The notes: a model not told the origin generated them from the letters alone. A stretch of DNA of 64,000 nucleotides from Burkholderiaceae bacterium (GCA_016710525.1 JADJVQ010000002.1:124001-188000), one strand, 5' to 3'; shown: positions 1 to 8,778, numbered from the stretch's first letter. A program made the numbers and translations.

Positions 1-785
1 GACTGCGCCCAGGCCAGCGCGTCGAGGTAGTCCTCGTTGGCCAGCATCGAGGGCGTGTTGATGGTGGCAGCCTCGAAGATTTCCTCGAGCAGCTTGCCGC
101 CTTTGGTCATCCGGAAGATCTTGGGCAGCGGCCAGGGCGGCTTGTAGGTCTCCAGGCGCTGCACGGCGCGCGGCGAGAGCACCAGCATGCCGTGCGCGGC
201 CTCGCCGCCCAGCGCCTTCTGCCACGAGAAGGTGGCCACGTCGATCTTGGACCAGGGGATGTCCATCGCGAACACCGCGCTGGTGGCGTCGCACAGCGTC
301 AGGCCTTCGCGCTGGTCGCTGATCCAGTCGCCATTGGGCACCATCACGCCGCTGGTGGTGCCGTTCCAGGCGAAAACGATGTCGTGGGCCGGGTTGGCCT
401 GGCTCAGGTCGGGCAGCTGGCCGTAGGGGGCCGAAAACAAGCGCGCGTCGGCCAGCTTCAGTTGTTTGGTGATGTCGGTGGCCCAGCCTTCGCCGAACGA
501 TTCCCAGGTGAAGACGTCGACCGGCCGCGCGCCGAGCATCGACCACATCGCCATCTCGAAGGCGCCGGTATCGGAGGCCGGGACGATGGCGACCCGGTAG
601 CCTTCGGGCAGGCCCAGCATGCGGTGGGTCTCGGTGATGCTGCGCAGCAGCCGGGATTTGCCCAGCGCGGAACGGTGCGAACGCCCGAGCGTGTCGGTGG
701 GCAGCGCCGTGACGCTGTAGCCGGGGCGTTTGGCACAGGGGCCCGAGGAGAAGTTCGGGCTGTTGGGCTTCAGGGCGGGTTTCAA
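1..785 (-). CDS. serC: Phosphoserine aminotransferase, alternative (type 2) SerC, 3' end missing
   Basis: PLP-dependent transfer of the amino group from glutamate to 3-phosphohydroxypyruvate in serine biosynthesis, cytoplasmic. The gene runs off the left edge, so about 261 codons are present. There is no usable ATG; the chosen start is TTG at 785, preceded by GAGG seven bases upstream, giving an N-terminus of MKPALKPNSPNFSSGP. The N-terminal SSGPCAKRPG, the FAWNGTTSG segment and the PLP-lysine motif TFSWQKALGGEAAHG (Lys about residue 190) match the SerC subfamily shared by Methanosarcina and various proteobacteria, not the E. coli type. It lies 31 bases downstream of the LysR gene on the same strand and may be co-transcribed with it. 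Function is assigned from family motifs only. Confidence 0.85.
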   Translation of the reverse strand, partial: MKPALKPNSPNFSSGPCAKRPGYSVTALPTDTLGRSHRSALGKSRLLRSITETHRMLGLPEGYRVAIVPASDTGAFEMAMWSMLGARPVDVFTWESFGEGWATDITKQLKLADARLFSAPYGQLPDLSQANPAHDIVFAWNGTTSGVMVPNGDWISDQREGLTLCDATSAVFAMDIPWSKIDVATFSWQKALGGEAAHGMLVLSPRAVQRLETYKPPWPLPKIFRMTKGGKLLEEIFEAATINTPSMLANEDYLDALAWAQ

Positions 786-816
786 GGTTGTCCTCAGGTC
801 AATGGAAGGGAGAAGG

Positions 817-1797
817 TCAGCCGGTGCGATCTGCCGCGGTGCGCACCCATCGGCGCGCGTACGCAAGGAACTGGCGAGTGCCGGCATTGCGGAAGCGCTG
901 CGGGTTGAGCAGCAGGCGGAAACTGCGCGACAGCGCGCGCCGCGCCGCGACCGAAGCGAGCGGAATCTCGGTGAGCGTGCCCGCCCGGAAGGACTCCTCG
1001 ACGCTGCGCCGGGACAGGCAGCCCAGCCAGTCGCTGCGCTGAACCAGCCGCCGCAAGGCCTCATTATCCGAGATCTCGGCCCGGACATCGAGTTCGCTGT
1101 AATCCTCCATCGCCCGCAGGAAGGCTTCCCGGGTGCCGGAGCCCGGTTCGCGCAGGGCCCAGGCGCATTCGGCCAGGCGCGCCATCGAGAAGCCGCGCGC
1201 CGGAGCCGGCTGCGCCGCCAGCAGCGGATGGCTGGGCCGGGCGAACACGCACAATTCGTCGCGCAGCCAGATCTCGCTGTGCAGCGACGGGTCGGCCACG
1301 GTGCCCTCGACGAAGGCGATGTCGATCGCGTAACGGGCCAGGCCGGCCAGGATCTCTTCGGTATTGGCCACGGTCAGCGTGAAGCGCGCCAGCGGCGCGG
1401 TTTCACGGTAGTCGTTGAGCAGTTCGGGCATCAGCGTGACGCCGATCGTGCGGGTCGCGCCGATCGCCAGCGCCGGCTGGTGCTGTTCGGAGCGGCCCAG
1501 CGACTGCTGCAGTTCGGTGGCGCGGTCGAGCAGTTCCTGGGCCTGGGCGCGGATCTGCGCGCCGCCGGCGGTCAGGGCCAGCGTGCGGCCGCGCCGCTCG
1601 AACAGCGACACGCCCAGCGCCTGCTCGAGGTCGCGCAGCGCCATGCTGACCGCCGAGGGCGTGCGGCCGATCTCGGCGGCCGCCTGCGAGGCATTGGCCA
1701 GCCGGGCCACCGCGCAGAAGGCTTCGAGCTGGCGCAGGCTGAATCGGGTTCGGGACGTGGGTGCGGCGAACGCAGGGCGCGTAGAGGAGTCGGGCAT
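817..1797 (-). CDS. LysR-family transcriptional regulator
   Basis: 326-residue DNA-binding regulator. Residues about 18-77 form the winged helix-turn-helix (SLRQLEAFCAVARLANASQA, then TPSAVSMALRDLEQALG and LFERRGR), followed by a LysR substrate-binding domain (about 105-310). It is transcribed divergently from the SulP permease gene, with a 115-base AT-rich gap between them, so it probably controls that gene and its own expression; serC follows downstream on the same strand. The C-terminal domain recalls YeiE-like regulators, but the effector cannot be told from sequence. Confidence 0.9.
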   Translation of the reverse strand: MPDSSTRPAFAAPTSRTRFSLRQLEAFCAVARLANASQAAAEIGRTPSAVSMALRDLEQALGVSLFERRGRTLALTAGGAQIRAQAQELLDRATELQQSLGRSEQHQPALAIGATRTIGVTLMPELLNDYRETAPLARFTLTVANTEEILAGLARYAIDIAFVEGTVADPSLHSEIWLRDELCVFARPSHPLLAAQPAPARGFSMARLAECAWALREPGSGTREAFLRAMEDYSELDVRAEISDNEALRRLVQRSDWLGCLSRRSVEESFRAGTLTEIPLASVAARRALSRSFRLLLNPQRFRNAGTRQFLAYARRWVRTAADRTG

Positions 1798-1912
1798 CTG
1801 GCGGTCGGTTTGCGGTGTTGTTCCGGAAACTCATATTGTCAGTGTTATTGAAAATATCATTCAGTAAATCTCGATTTTTCTGAATTGACTTCATGCGTAC
1901 CATCGGCGCGTC
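1798..1912. promoter_or_regulatory. Divergent LysR/SulP intergenic region with inverted repeat
   Basis: This gap is far more AT-rich than its surroundings. It contains an inverted repeat with arms ATTCAG (1859-1864) and CTGAAT (1880-1885) separated by 15 bases, and an upstream ATATT/AATAT pair. Location between a LysR gene and a divergent target is the usual place for a LysR operator; the operator role is inferred. Confidence 0.45.
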
Positions 1913-3223
1913 ATGTCAGCCGCCTCCACGTCCGCGCCCCGATCCGCCGGCCTCGCCCGGTTCCTGCCCTTCCTGCTGTGGGCGCCGCTGCTGCGCACTC
2001 CCGGCGTGCTGCGCGCCGACGTCCTGGCCGGCATCACCGGGGCGATCGTGGTCCTGCCGCAGGGCATCGCGTTCGCCACGCTGGCCGGCATGCCGCCGCA
2101 ATACGGCTTGTACGCGGCGATGCTGCCCTGCCTGGTGGCCGCGCTGTTCGGATCGAGCCGGGTCATGATGACCGGCCCGGCCAATGCGATCGCGCTGACC
2201 ACCGGCGTCCTGCTGGCGCCGATCGCGGTGGCCGGGTCGGACGACTATGTGAGGCTGGTGGTCACCCTGTCGTTCCTGATCGGCGTGCTGCAGATCCTGA
2301 TGGGGCTGGCGCAGGCCGGGCGGCTGATCGAGAAAGTGCCGCATTCCGTGATCGTCGGCTTCACCTGCGGGGCGGCGGTGCTGATCGTCAGCGCGCAGCT
2401 GCCGGTGCTCACCGGAGTGAGCCTGAAGGGCGCCCATTCCGTCGCCCAGCAGTGGCTGGGCGTGTTCGGCGCATTCGATCAGTGGCAGTTCCTGCCGATC
2501 GCCGTGGCGCTGATTACGATCGTGATCGTCAAGCTGTGGGCTCCATTGAACCGGCGAATCCCGGCCATGCTGGTGGGCGTGGTGGCCGGCACGCTGGTGG
2601 CGCAGCTGGTCCAGCAGGCCATGCCGCATCTGCCGGCGCTGCGCAGCGTGCCGCCGCTGCCGGGCGCCTTGCCCGCGCTGTCGATGCCCGACCTGTCGAT
2701 CGAAACCCTGCGCCGCCTGTTCGCGCCGTGCCTGGTGATGACGATGCTCGCCTCGATCGAGGCGGTGGCCATCAGCCGCGCGCTGGCGGTGCGCCACGGC
2801 CAGGCGCTGGACGGCAACCAGGAATTCATCGGCCAGGGCATGGCCAATATCGTGGCGGGTTTTTCGTCGGCGATTCCTGCCAGCGGCTCGTTCAATCGTT
2901 CGGCGGTCAACTCCGCGGCCGGCGCCCAGACGCCGATGTCGGGCGTGGTCGCGGCATTCGCGCTGATGGGGCTGCTGGTCTTCGTCGGGCCGCTGGCCCG
3001 CTGGCTGCCGCTGGCGGTCATTTCGGGTCTGCTGCTGCTGGTGGCCTATGGCCTGGTCGATCGGCCCGAGATCGCCCGCATCTGGCGCCACGAGCCGTAC
3101 GAACGGGCCACACTGGCTATCACCTTCCTGTCGACGATCGCGCTGTCGCTGGAGTGGGCGATTCTGCTGGGGCTGCTGACCGCGATGGTCAGCGCGCGGA
3201 TCAAGGCCTCGCGCGGCCACTGA
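1913..3223 (+). CDS. SulP-family inorganic anion permease without STAS domain
   Basis: 436-residue inner-membrane protein of the SulP/SLC26 family (sulfate, bicarbonate or related anions). The family opening is present (DVLAGITGAIVVLPQGIAFA, then GMPPQYGLYAAMLPCLVAAL) as is FGSSRVMMTGPANAIAL; later there is a FSSAIPASGSFNRSAVN segment. The protein ends right after the last membrane helix (MVSARIKASRGH), so the cytoplasmic STAS domain of most SulP proteins is absent. The start at 1913 is the ATG that begins just before the conserved membrane part; no strong ribosome site is seen. Substrate unknown. Convergent with mshG. Confidence 0.9.
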   Translation: MSAASTSAPRSAGLARFLPFLLWAPLLRTPGVLRADVLAGITGAIVVLPQGIAFATLAGMPPQYGLYAAMLPCLVAALFGSSRVMMTGPANAIALTTGVLLAPIAVAGSDDYVRLVVTLSFLIGVLQILMGLAQAGRLIEKVPHSVIVGFTCGAAVLIVSAQLPVLTGVSLKGAHSVAQQWLGVFGAFDQWQFLPIAVALITIVIVKLWAPLNRRIPAMLVGVVAGTLVAQLVQQAMPHLPALRSVPPLPGALPALSMPDLSIETLRRLFAPCLVMTMLASIEAVAISRALAVRHGQALDGNQEFIGQGMANIVAGFSSAIPASGSFNRSAVNSAAGAQTPMSGVVAAFALMGLLVFVGPLARWLPLAVISGLLLLVAYGLVDRPEIARIWRHEPYERATLAITFLSTIALSLEWAILLGLLTAMVSARIKASRGH

Positions 3224-3239
3224 CCGGCCAGCCGGCCGG
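3224..3239. terminator. Hairpin between convergent sulP and mshG
   Basis: Perfect 6-bp stem CCGGCC/GGCCGG with loop AGCC fills most of the 21-base gap between the two convergent genes. No T-run follows, so a terminator role is inferred from position. Confidence 0.3.
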
Positions 3240-3244
3240 GGTGC

Positions 3245-4468
3245 TCATCCGCGCCCCATGGCCGCCTTGCCCAGGTCCCAGATCGGCAGAAACACCCCCA
3301 GCGCCAAGACCAGCACGATGCCGCCCAGCACCAGGATCAGGATCGGCTCGATGGCCGCCGACATCCGCTGCAGGTCGTATTCCACGTCCTGCTCGTAGAA
3401 ATCGGCGGCGTGTTCGAGCATCTCGTCCAATGATCCGGCCTCTTCGCCGACCGCGATCATCTGCAGCACGATCGGCGTGAACACGCCGGTCGAGGCGCAC
3501 GAACGCAGCAGGCTCTCGCCCCGCTCCACTCCCGCCCGCACCCGTTCCAGGCGTTGCGAGATGTGTTCGTTGCCGACCGCCTGCGCCACCAGCGAGATCG
3601 CCTGGGTGGCGGGCAGCCCGCTCTTCAGCGTCAGGGCCAGGCTGCGCGAGAATCGGCCCAGCGCGGCGTTGTGCAGCAGCCGCCCGATCACCGGCAGTCG
3701 CAGCACGATGCGATCCCAGGTGAGGCGCCCGGCGCGGCTGGCCAGCCAGCCGCGCGCGCTCCAGACGGCCAGCGCGCAGCCGGCCAGCACCAGCGGCCAG
3801 AAGTTGACGATGAAGTCCGACATGCCGATCAGGATCTGCGTCATCAGCGGCAGATCGACCTTCATGCTCTTGTAGACCGCCGAGAAGCGCGGGATCACGA
3901 ACACATTGACGACGATCAGTGCGACGGCCATCGCGATCATCACGAAGCTCGGGTAGCGCAGTGCGGTGCGCACCCGCTCGCGGGTCTTCATCTCGAATTC
4001 CAGCCAGCCGGCCAGGCGTTTCAGGATCTCGTCCAGGCGGCCGGTCTGCTCGCCCACGCGCACCAGCGCCACGTACAGCGGCGGGAAGTCCTTCGGATGG
4101 CGGGCCATCGCCGTCGACAGTTCGCGGCCCTGGTCCAGGCTCGCGCACAGTTCGCCCAGCACGCGGCCCACGGTCGGTCGGGTGGCCGATTCCTGCATCG
4201 CGCCCAGCGCGCGCATGATCGGCAGGCCGGCGCGCAGCAGCGCCTGCAGCTGGCGCGAGAACAGCTGGAGTTCGGTGCTGCTCAGGTTCGCCGAGCCGCC
4301 GAACCAGCGCTTCGATTCGGTGGCCTTTTCCAGCGCCGGCTCGATCTTCAACGGCGTGATGCCGCGCCCGGCCAGTGTGGCTGCGGCCATGTCCGGCGAA
4401 CTGCTGTCCAGTGTGCCGGCCACCGACGATCCTCCGGTATCCCGGCCGCTCCAGCTGTAAGTGGGCAT
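3245..4468 (-). CDS. mshG: MSHA/type II secretion platform protein MshG (GspF/PilC family)
   Basis: 407-residue polytopic inner-membrane platform protein of type IV pilus machines; it couples the MshE ATPase to the pseudopilins. Two GspF domains are visible (about 65-190 and 270-395), with the conserved LFSRQLQALLRAGLPIMRAL in the first repeat and ALTLKSGLPATQAISLVAQA in the second, plus membrane segments near FVMIAMAVALIVVNVFVIPRF, FIVNFWPLVLAGCALAVW and the C-terminal LILVLGGIVLVLALGVFLPI. Its ATG overlaps the mshE stop (4468), so the two are translationally coupled. The name rests on its place in an MSHA locus; PilC or GspF would fit on sequence alone. Confidence 0.88.
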   Translation of the reverse strand: MPTYSWSGRDTGGSSVAGTLDSSSPDMAAATLAGRGITPLKIEPALEKATESKRWFGGSANLSSTELQLFSRQLQALLRAGLPIMRALGAMQESATRPTVGRVLGELCASLDQGRELSTAMARHPKDFPPLYVALVRVGEQTGRLDEILKRLAGWLEFEMKTRERVRTALRYPSFVMIAMAVALIVVNVFVIPRFSAVYKSMKVDLPLMTQILIGMSDFIVNFWPLVLAGCALAVWSARGWLASRAGRLTWDRIVLRLPVIGRLLHNAALGRFSRSLALTLKSGLPATQAISLVAQAVGNEHISQRLERVRAGVERGESLLRSCASTGVFTPIVLQMIAVGEEAGSLDEMLEHAADFYEQDVEYDLQRMSAAIEPILILVLGGIVLVLALGVFLPIWDLGKAAMGRG

Positions 4469-6183
4469 CAGGCGTCCTCGGCCGTCTGCGTGGCGATCCG
4501 CATCGCTTCATAGACGCTGGTGACGCCTTTTCGAATCAGGCGCAGGGCGTCGTGCGCCAGCGTACGGCCCTCGACCTGCGCCCGGGCGGCCTCGAGGTAG
4601 GCCTGGGTATTGTCGCGGGCCAGCGCGTCGGCCAGCGGACGGGTCAGTTCGAGCGATTCGTAGATCGCCGAGCGGCCCAGGTAGCCGGTGCCGTTGCATT
4701 CCGGGCAACCGACCGGTGTCCGCGGCCGCAGGCTGGCGGCGGCCTCGATGCCGGCGACCTCCAGCACCCAGGCACGCTCCTGCGGAGTCGGTTCACCGGG
4801 CTTGCTGCAGTGTTCGCACAGCTTGCGCACCAGTCGCTGCGCGATGATCAGCTGCAGCGAGGTCGCCAGCATGTACATCGGCACGCCCATGTCGGCCAGG
4901 CGGGTTGCGGTGCTGACCGCGTCGTTGGTGTGCAGGGTGCTGAGCACCAGGTGGCCGGTCATCGCGGCGCGCACGCCGATCTCGGCGGTCTGGGTGTCGC
5001 GCATTTCGCCCAGGAGGATCACGTCCGGGTCATGGCGCAGCACCGAGCGCAGCACCCGGGCGAAGCTCAGTTCGATCTTGTCGTTCACCTGGATCTGGGT
5101 GACTCCGGCCAACCGGTATTCGATCGGGTCCTCGACGGTGACCAGCTTGCGCTCGTCGTTGCGCAGCGCGGTGAGCAGCGCGTACAGCGAGGTCGTCTTG
5201 CCCGAACCGGTGGGCCCGGTGACCAGCAGCATGCCGCTGGGCCGCTCGATGCCGCGGCGCACCTGCGCTTCGACGTGCGCGGGCATGCCCATGCGCTCCA
5301 GCGACAGGGTCTGGTCCGACGTGTCGAGCACCCGCAGCACGACCGACTCGCCCCAGTGCGAGGGCATGATCGAGATCCGCATGTCCATCGGCGTGCCGCG
5401 CACCGAGACCTCGAAACGGCCATCCTGAGGCATGCGCTTTTCTGCGATGTCCAGGTTCGAGATGAGCTTCAGGCGCAGCACGACCGCGCTGGCGATCTCG
5501 GCGTCGAAACGCATATGGCTGCGCAACACGCCGTCGATCCGAAAGCGCACATGCAGCTGGTCGGACTGCGGCTCGAAGTGGATGTCCGAGGCGCGCGAGC
5601 GCACCGCGTCTTCGAACACGCCGGCCAGCAGCCGGGCCACCGGCGTCGTGTCGTCGGGGCCGTTGCTGGCGAGCTGCGCCAGCATCGTGGTGTCGGGCGC
5701 GAGGTCGGCCTTGAGTTCGCGCGCCAGGCCGGCCAGCCCGTCGCCGCTCTGGTAGATGCGGTCCAGCAGACCCAGCAACTGCGACTCGGCCAGCGCGCAC
5801 AGCTCGATCTCGCAGCGCAATGCGCGGGTCAGTTCGTCGTAGGCGGTCAGGTCGGTCGGATCGGCCATGCCCAGGCGCAGCGCGCCGTTGGGGACCGCGG
5901 CCAGAACCAGCGCGCGATAGCGCCGGGCGTGGCGCTCGGGCAGCCGGCGCGCCACGCTGGCGTCGATGGTCAGCGAACGCAGGTCGACGAACTCGATGCC
6001 CAGCTGTTCGGCCAGCAGGCGCGCCAGGCGTGTTTCTTCGATCAGGCCGGATTCGATCAGCACGCGGCCGAGCCGGCGTCCGGATCGCTTCTGTTCTTCC
6101 AGCGCCTGGCTGAGCTGCTGCTCGGAGATCAGGCCTGCGCCCAGCAGCATCTCGCCGATGCGCACTTTGCGTGGCGTGGCCAT
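4468..6183 (-). CDS. mshE: MSHA pilus assembly ATPase MshE (GspE/PilB family) with MshEN domains
   Basis: Cytoplasmic hexameric ATPase that powers pilus polymerisation; 571 residues from the ATG at 6183 (AAAGG upstream; the open frame continues to 6303 but the conserved protein begins at MATPRKVRIGEML). Residues 8-31 and 37-60 are two tandem MshEN motifs, each with R-[LI]-G at the front, Gly at position 10, Leu at 17 and 21 and Gln at 24, the pattern that binds cyclic di-GMP in Vibrio MshE. Walker A GPTGSGKTT lies near 321; a GspE zinc site follows with CEHC (about 455) and CPEC (about 491). It is the first gene of mshE-mshG and divergent from mshC. Confidence 0.92.
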   Translation of the reverse strand: MATPRKVRIGEMLLGAGLISEQQLSQALEEQKRSGRRLGRVLIESGLIEETRLARLLAEQLGIEFVDLRSLTIDASVARRLPERHARRYRALVLAAVPNGALRLGMADPTDLTAYDELTRALRCEIELCALAESQLLGLLDRIYQSGDGLAGLARELKADLAPDTTMLAQLASNGPDDTTPVARLLAGVFEDAVRSRASDIHFEPQSDQLHVRFRIDGVLRSHMRFDAEIASAVVLRLKLISNLDIAEKRMPQDGRFEVSVRGTPMDMRISIMPSHWGESVVLRVLDTSDQTLSLERMGMPAHVEAQVRRGIERPSGMLLVTGPTGSGKTTSLYALLTALRNDERKLVTVEDPIEYRLAGVTQIQVNDKIELSFARVLRSVLRHDPDVILLGEMRDTQTAEIGVRAAMTGHLVLSTLHTNDAVSTATRLADMGVPMYMLATSLQLIIAQRLVRKLCEHCSKPGEPTPQERAWVLEVAGIEAAASLRPRTPVGCPECNGTGYLGRSAIYESLELTRPLADALARDNTQAYLEAARAQVEGRTLAHDALRLIRKGVTSVYEAMRIATQTAEDA

Positions 6184-6378
6184 GGGCCTGCCTTTCATCG
6201 TGGAGGGTTCGGTGTCCTCGAGCAGTGTGCGAGCGCCGGCGCGCGCGTGAGCCCCGGAATACCGCCGCAATGCCGCCGTGTTTCCGGGCACGCCACCAGG
6301 CATCCCGATGGCTCAATCCGAGGTCTATGAATCCTTCGGCCTTCGTTCGTCTGTTGCCCGACCGCCCCGAGCGCGCGC

Positions 6379-6913
6379 GTGGCTTGCGCCTTAGGCGCGC
6401 GCGCGAGCGCCGCGCGCTTCGCGCAGGCTGTCCCTCGCGGCTTTACCATCGTCGAGCTGGTGGTGGTGCTGATGCTGGTCGGCATCCTGTCGGTTGCGGC
6501 GGTGTCGCGCATGTCCAGCCAGGACCTTTTCACGCAGCGCGCCGGCGTCGACGGGCTGGCCGCCGCGATGCGCCAGGCCCACAAGCGGGCGATCGCGCAG
6601 CGCGGCGGGGTCACGGTGAGCATCGACACGGCCGCCGGCCAGGTGCACTTTTGCCCGCGATGCGCTGCCCGGTTGTCCGAATCCGCTGATCGAGCCGGGC
6701 GAGTCGTCGGCGCTGCGCTTCAACGCGCCGGCGGGGGCGACCCTGTCGGTCGTGCCCGCAGCGCCGGTGACGTTCGGCTTCGATGGACTGGGCCGGGTGG
6801 TCGGAGCCGGCGCGGCCAGCACCGACATCGTGCTCGACTCGAGCGTCGCGGTCGCGACCGTGCGCACCTGGAGCGAGACCGGACTGACGGAAATCCTCTG
6901 GAGTCCGAAGTGA
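6379..6913 (+). pseudogene. mshC: MSHA pseudopilin MshC (GspH-like), broken by +1 frameshift
   Basis: Minor pilin expected to sit at the tip or in the initiation complex of the MSHA pilus. From a GTG start at 6379 (no clear ribosome site) comes a short leader and the prepilin cleavage site RG|FTIVELVVVLMLVGIL with Glu at +5. Reading frame 1 carries the protein to HF around 6651; from there the coding pattern continues in the next frame (LPGCPNPLIEPGESSALRF through FGFDGLGRVVGAG to TEILWSPK) and stops at 6911-6913. Deleting one T from the TTTT run at 6649-6652 gives a single 177-residue pilin. Either a sequencing indel or a true disruption. The stop overlaps the mshD GTG as GTGA. Confidence 0.8.
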
Positions 6914-7479
6914 GGGCGCCGGTGCGAGCGGCGAATGGCGTGCCGCGCCCGCGGCTGCGCCAGGCCGGGGTCACGCTGGTCGAGGCCACGCTGGTGATCG
7001 CGATCGGGGGCATCGTGCTGGCCGGCATCGCGGGTGCGATCGCATGGGCGGCCGGTCGCAGCGGCTCGAACTGGCCGATCCGCCAGTCGCTGTCGGTGGC
7101 CGAGTCGCTGCTCTCGGAGATCGGGCTGAAGTCCCACACCCGCTGCGATGCCGACGGACCGGCGGCGACCCGCGGTGGCGTATGCGCCGTGGCCAATGCC
7201 ATCGGCCCGGAAGCCGGCGAGAGCCGGACCAGCTATGCCCAGCCGTTCGATCATCCGGACGACTACCACGGTTTCGCGATGGCCTCGCCGCCGGGCATCA
7301 CCAAGCTCGATGGCGCTGCGGTGCCGGGATTGCAGGACTACAGCGCTCAGGTCAGTGTCGTGCCGCAGGCTCTGGACGGCGTGGCCGCGACCGATGGCAC
7401 GCTGGTCTCCGTCACGATTGCCGGGCCGGCCGGCACCAGCCTGCGCCTGCAGCTGTGGCGTGCCAGGGTCGACCGATGA
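6910..7479 (+). CDS. mshD: MSHA pseudopilin MshD-like
   Basis: 189-residue type IV pilin-like protein. The start is GTG at 6910, overlapping the mshC stop by four bases (GTGA) with GGAG six bases upstream. A 21-residue leader precedes the cleavage site QAG|VTLVEATLVIAIGG, followed by a hydrophobic helix; Val rather than Phe at +1 is unusual, but Glu at +5 is kept. The body (CDADGPAATRGGVCAV, FDHPDDYHGF) resembles MshD proteins. It ends ATGA-overlapped with mshO. Assigned by motif and by the C-D-O-P order known for MSHA loci. Confidence 0.82.
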   Translation: MRAPVRAANGVPRPRLRQAGVTLVEATLVIAIGGIVLAGIAGAIAWAAGRSGSNWPIRQSLSVAESLLSEIGLKSHTRCDADGPAATRGGVCAVANAIGPEAGESRTSYAQPFDHPDDYHGFAMASPPGITKLDGAAVPGLQDYSAQVSVVPQALDGVAATDGTLVSVTIAGPAGTSLRLQLWRARVDR

Positions 7480-8306
7480 GACCTGCGCAGCGCCATGCGG
7501 GCTTCACGCTGGTCGAGCTGGTGCTGGTCATCGCGCTGCTGGGCGTGGTCGGGACGCTGGGCGCGGGCTTCATCGCGCAGGCCGCCCAGATGTACCGGGT
7601 CGGCACCGCGCGGGCCGAACTGATGGACGAGGCCAGCGAAGTGATGCGGCGCCTGGCGCGCGAGGTTGCCGGTTCGCTGCCCAACAGCGTGCGCGTGACG
7701 CTGGCCGCCGATGGCGCTCATCTCGAACTGGTGCCCACGCTCGCGGCCGGCCGGTACCGTGCGCACGCATCCGTCTCCGCCGAACCCGGCGGCAACGATC
7801 CGCTCGAATTCGGCGCCAGTCCGGCGGACACGTCGTTCCAGGTCCTGGGGCCGCCGGTCGACATCGCCCCGGGCAGCCAGCTCGTGGTCTACAACCTGGG
7901 CAGCGCCGAGGCTGATGCCTACGTCGGCAACAACCGCCGCACGCCGACGGCCACCGGCGCCGCCCTGGGCACGGTGAGCTTCTCCGCCGCAGGCGGGGGG
8001 TTCCCGATCGATTCGCCCGATCATCGGTTTTTCGTCGTCGGCGATCCGGTCAGCTTCCATTGCGCCGGCGACGGCCGGCTCACCCGGTACACCGGTTACG
8101 GCTGGTCGGCCACGCAGCCGACGCTGGGCTCGGGAAGTTTCGCGGCTGCTGCCGCCTCGCGGCTGGCGACCACCGCCAGCGCCTGCAGTTTCGAGCTCGA
8201 CGCTGGGCTGGCCAACCTTGGCTCGCTGCTGATCCGACTGACCTTGTCACGCGATGGCGAATCCGTGACGCTGCTCCATCAGGTGACTGTCGATGCGACA
8301 CCGTGA
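7476..8306 (+). CDS. mshO: MSHA pseudopilin MshO-like
   Basis: 276-residue pilin-like protein (GspJ/PilW-type size). The start is ATG 7476, overlapping the mshD stop (ATGA), which rejects the long upstream extension of the frame. The prepilin site HAG|FTLVELVLVIALLGVVG follows a nine-residue leader, then the N-terminal helix and a beta-rich body (EVMRRLAREVAGSLPNSVR, later VYNLGSAEADAYVGNNR). Two Cys near the middle and end could form a disulfide. It probably joins MshC, MshD and MshP in a tip complex. Confidence 0.84.
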   Translation: MRPAQRHAGFTLVELVLVIALLGVVGTLGAGFIAQAAQMYRVGTARAELMDEASEVMRRLAREVAGSLPNSVRVTLAADGAHLELVPTLAAGRYRAHASVSAEPGGNDPLEFGASPADTSFQVLGPPVDIAPGSQLVVYNLGSAEADAYVGNNRRTPTATGAALGTVSFSAAGGGFPIDSPDHRFFVVGDPVSFHCAGDGRLTRYTGYGWSATQPTLGSGSFAAAAASRLATTASACSFELDAGLANLGSLLIRLTLSRDGESVTLLHQVTVDATP

Positions 8307-8778
8307 ACGCGGCTCGATGCTGCTGATCATCATCTTTTTCATGGTCGTGGGCGGCGCGCTGGCCGCCGGCGTGCTGGCCGCCACCCGCAGCCAGTCGCAG
8401 GAAGTCGCGCTCGACGTGCAGGGCGCGCGAGCGTACTGGGCCGCGCGCAGCGCGCTCGAATGGGGCGCCTTTCAGGTGATCGATCCGGACAACAGCCAGG
8501 GATTGGCCGCCGACCAGCTGCCGGCCTGCTTCGCCTCGCCGAAGTCGCTTGGATTGCCGGGCGACCTGGCGTCGTTCACCGTCACGCTGACCTGCGTGCG
8601 TCAGCCGGGCACCGGTTCGCACGAGGAGCAGCAGACCCGCGTGGTCGGTTACGTGCTGACCGCCACAGCCAGCAGCGGTTCGGGCGCGTCGGCGGACCGG
8701 GTCGAGCGACAGGTGCAGACGACGGTGATCAAGTGCAAGAATCCGATCGCCGGATCGGCGCCTGACTACGCGTGCTGA
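8293..8778 (+). CDS. mshP: MSHA biogenesis protein MshP-like
   Basis: 161 residues, starting inside the last 14 bases of mshO. A short basic N-terminus (MRHRERGSM) leads into one hydrophobic helix (LLIIIFFMVVGGALAAGVLA); then comes the AYWAARSALEWGAFQV segment typical of MshP/PilX minor pilins. A Gly-Ser junction could be the cleavage site, but the usual FTLVE sequence is absent, as in other MshP proteins. Three later Cys residues suggest periplasmic disulfides. It is the last gene of the pseudopilin operon; the very large MshQ that follows MshP in Vibrio is not present here. Confidence 0.8.
   Translation: MRHRERGSMLLIIIFFMVVGGALAAGVLAATRSQSQEVALDVQGARAYWAARSALEWGAFQVIDPDNSQGLAADQLPACFASPKSLGLPGDLASFTVTLTCVRQPGTGSHEEQQTRVVGYVLTATASSGSGASADRVERQVQTTVIKCKNPIAGSAPDYAC

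Noticed and set aside
6645..6665. Programmed ribosomal frameshifting to make MshC
   Set aside because: No stimulatory stem, internal ribosome site or known slippery heptamer was recognised, and two other genes have similar one-base breaks; an indel is simpler.
6379..7479. One fused 366-codon protein with two pilin helices
   Set aside because: The apparent fusion arises only because the mshC frameshift puts its first part in the frame of mshD; two prepilin sites and a GTGA overlap show two genes.
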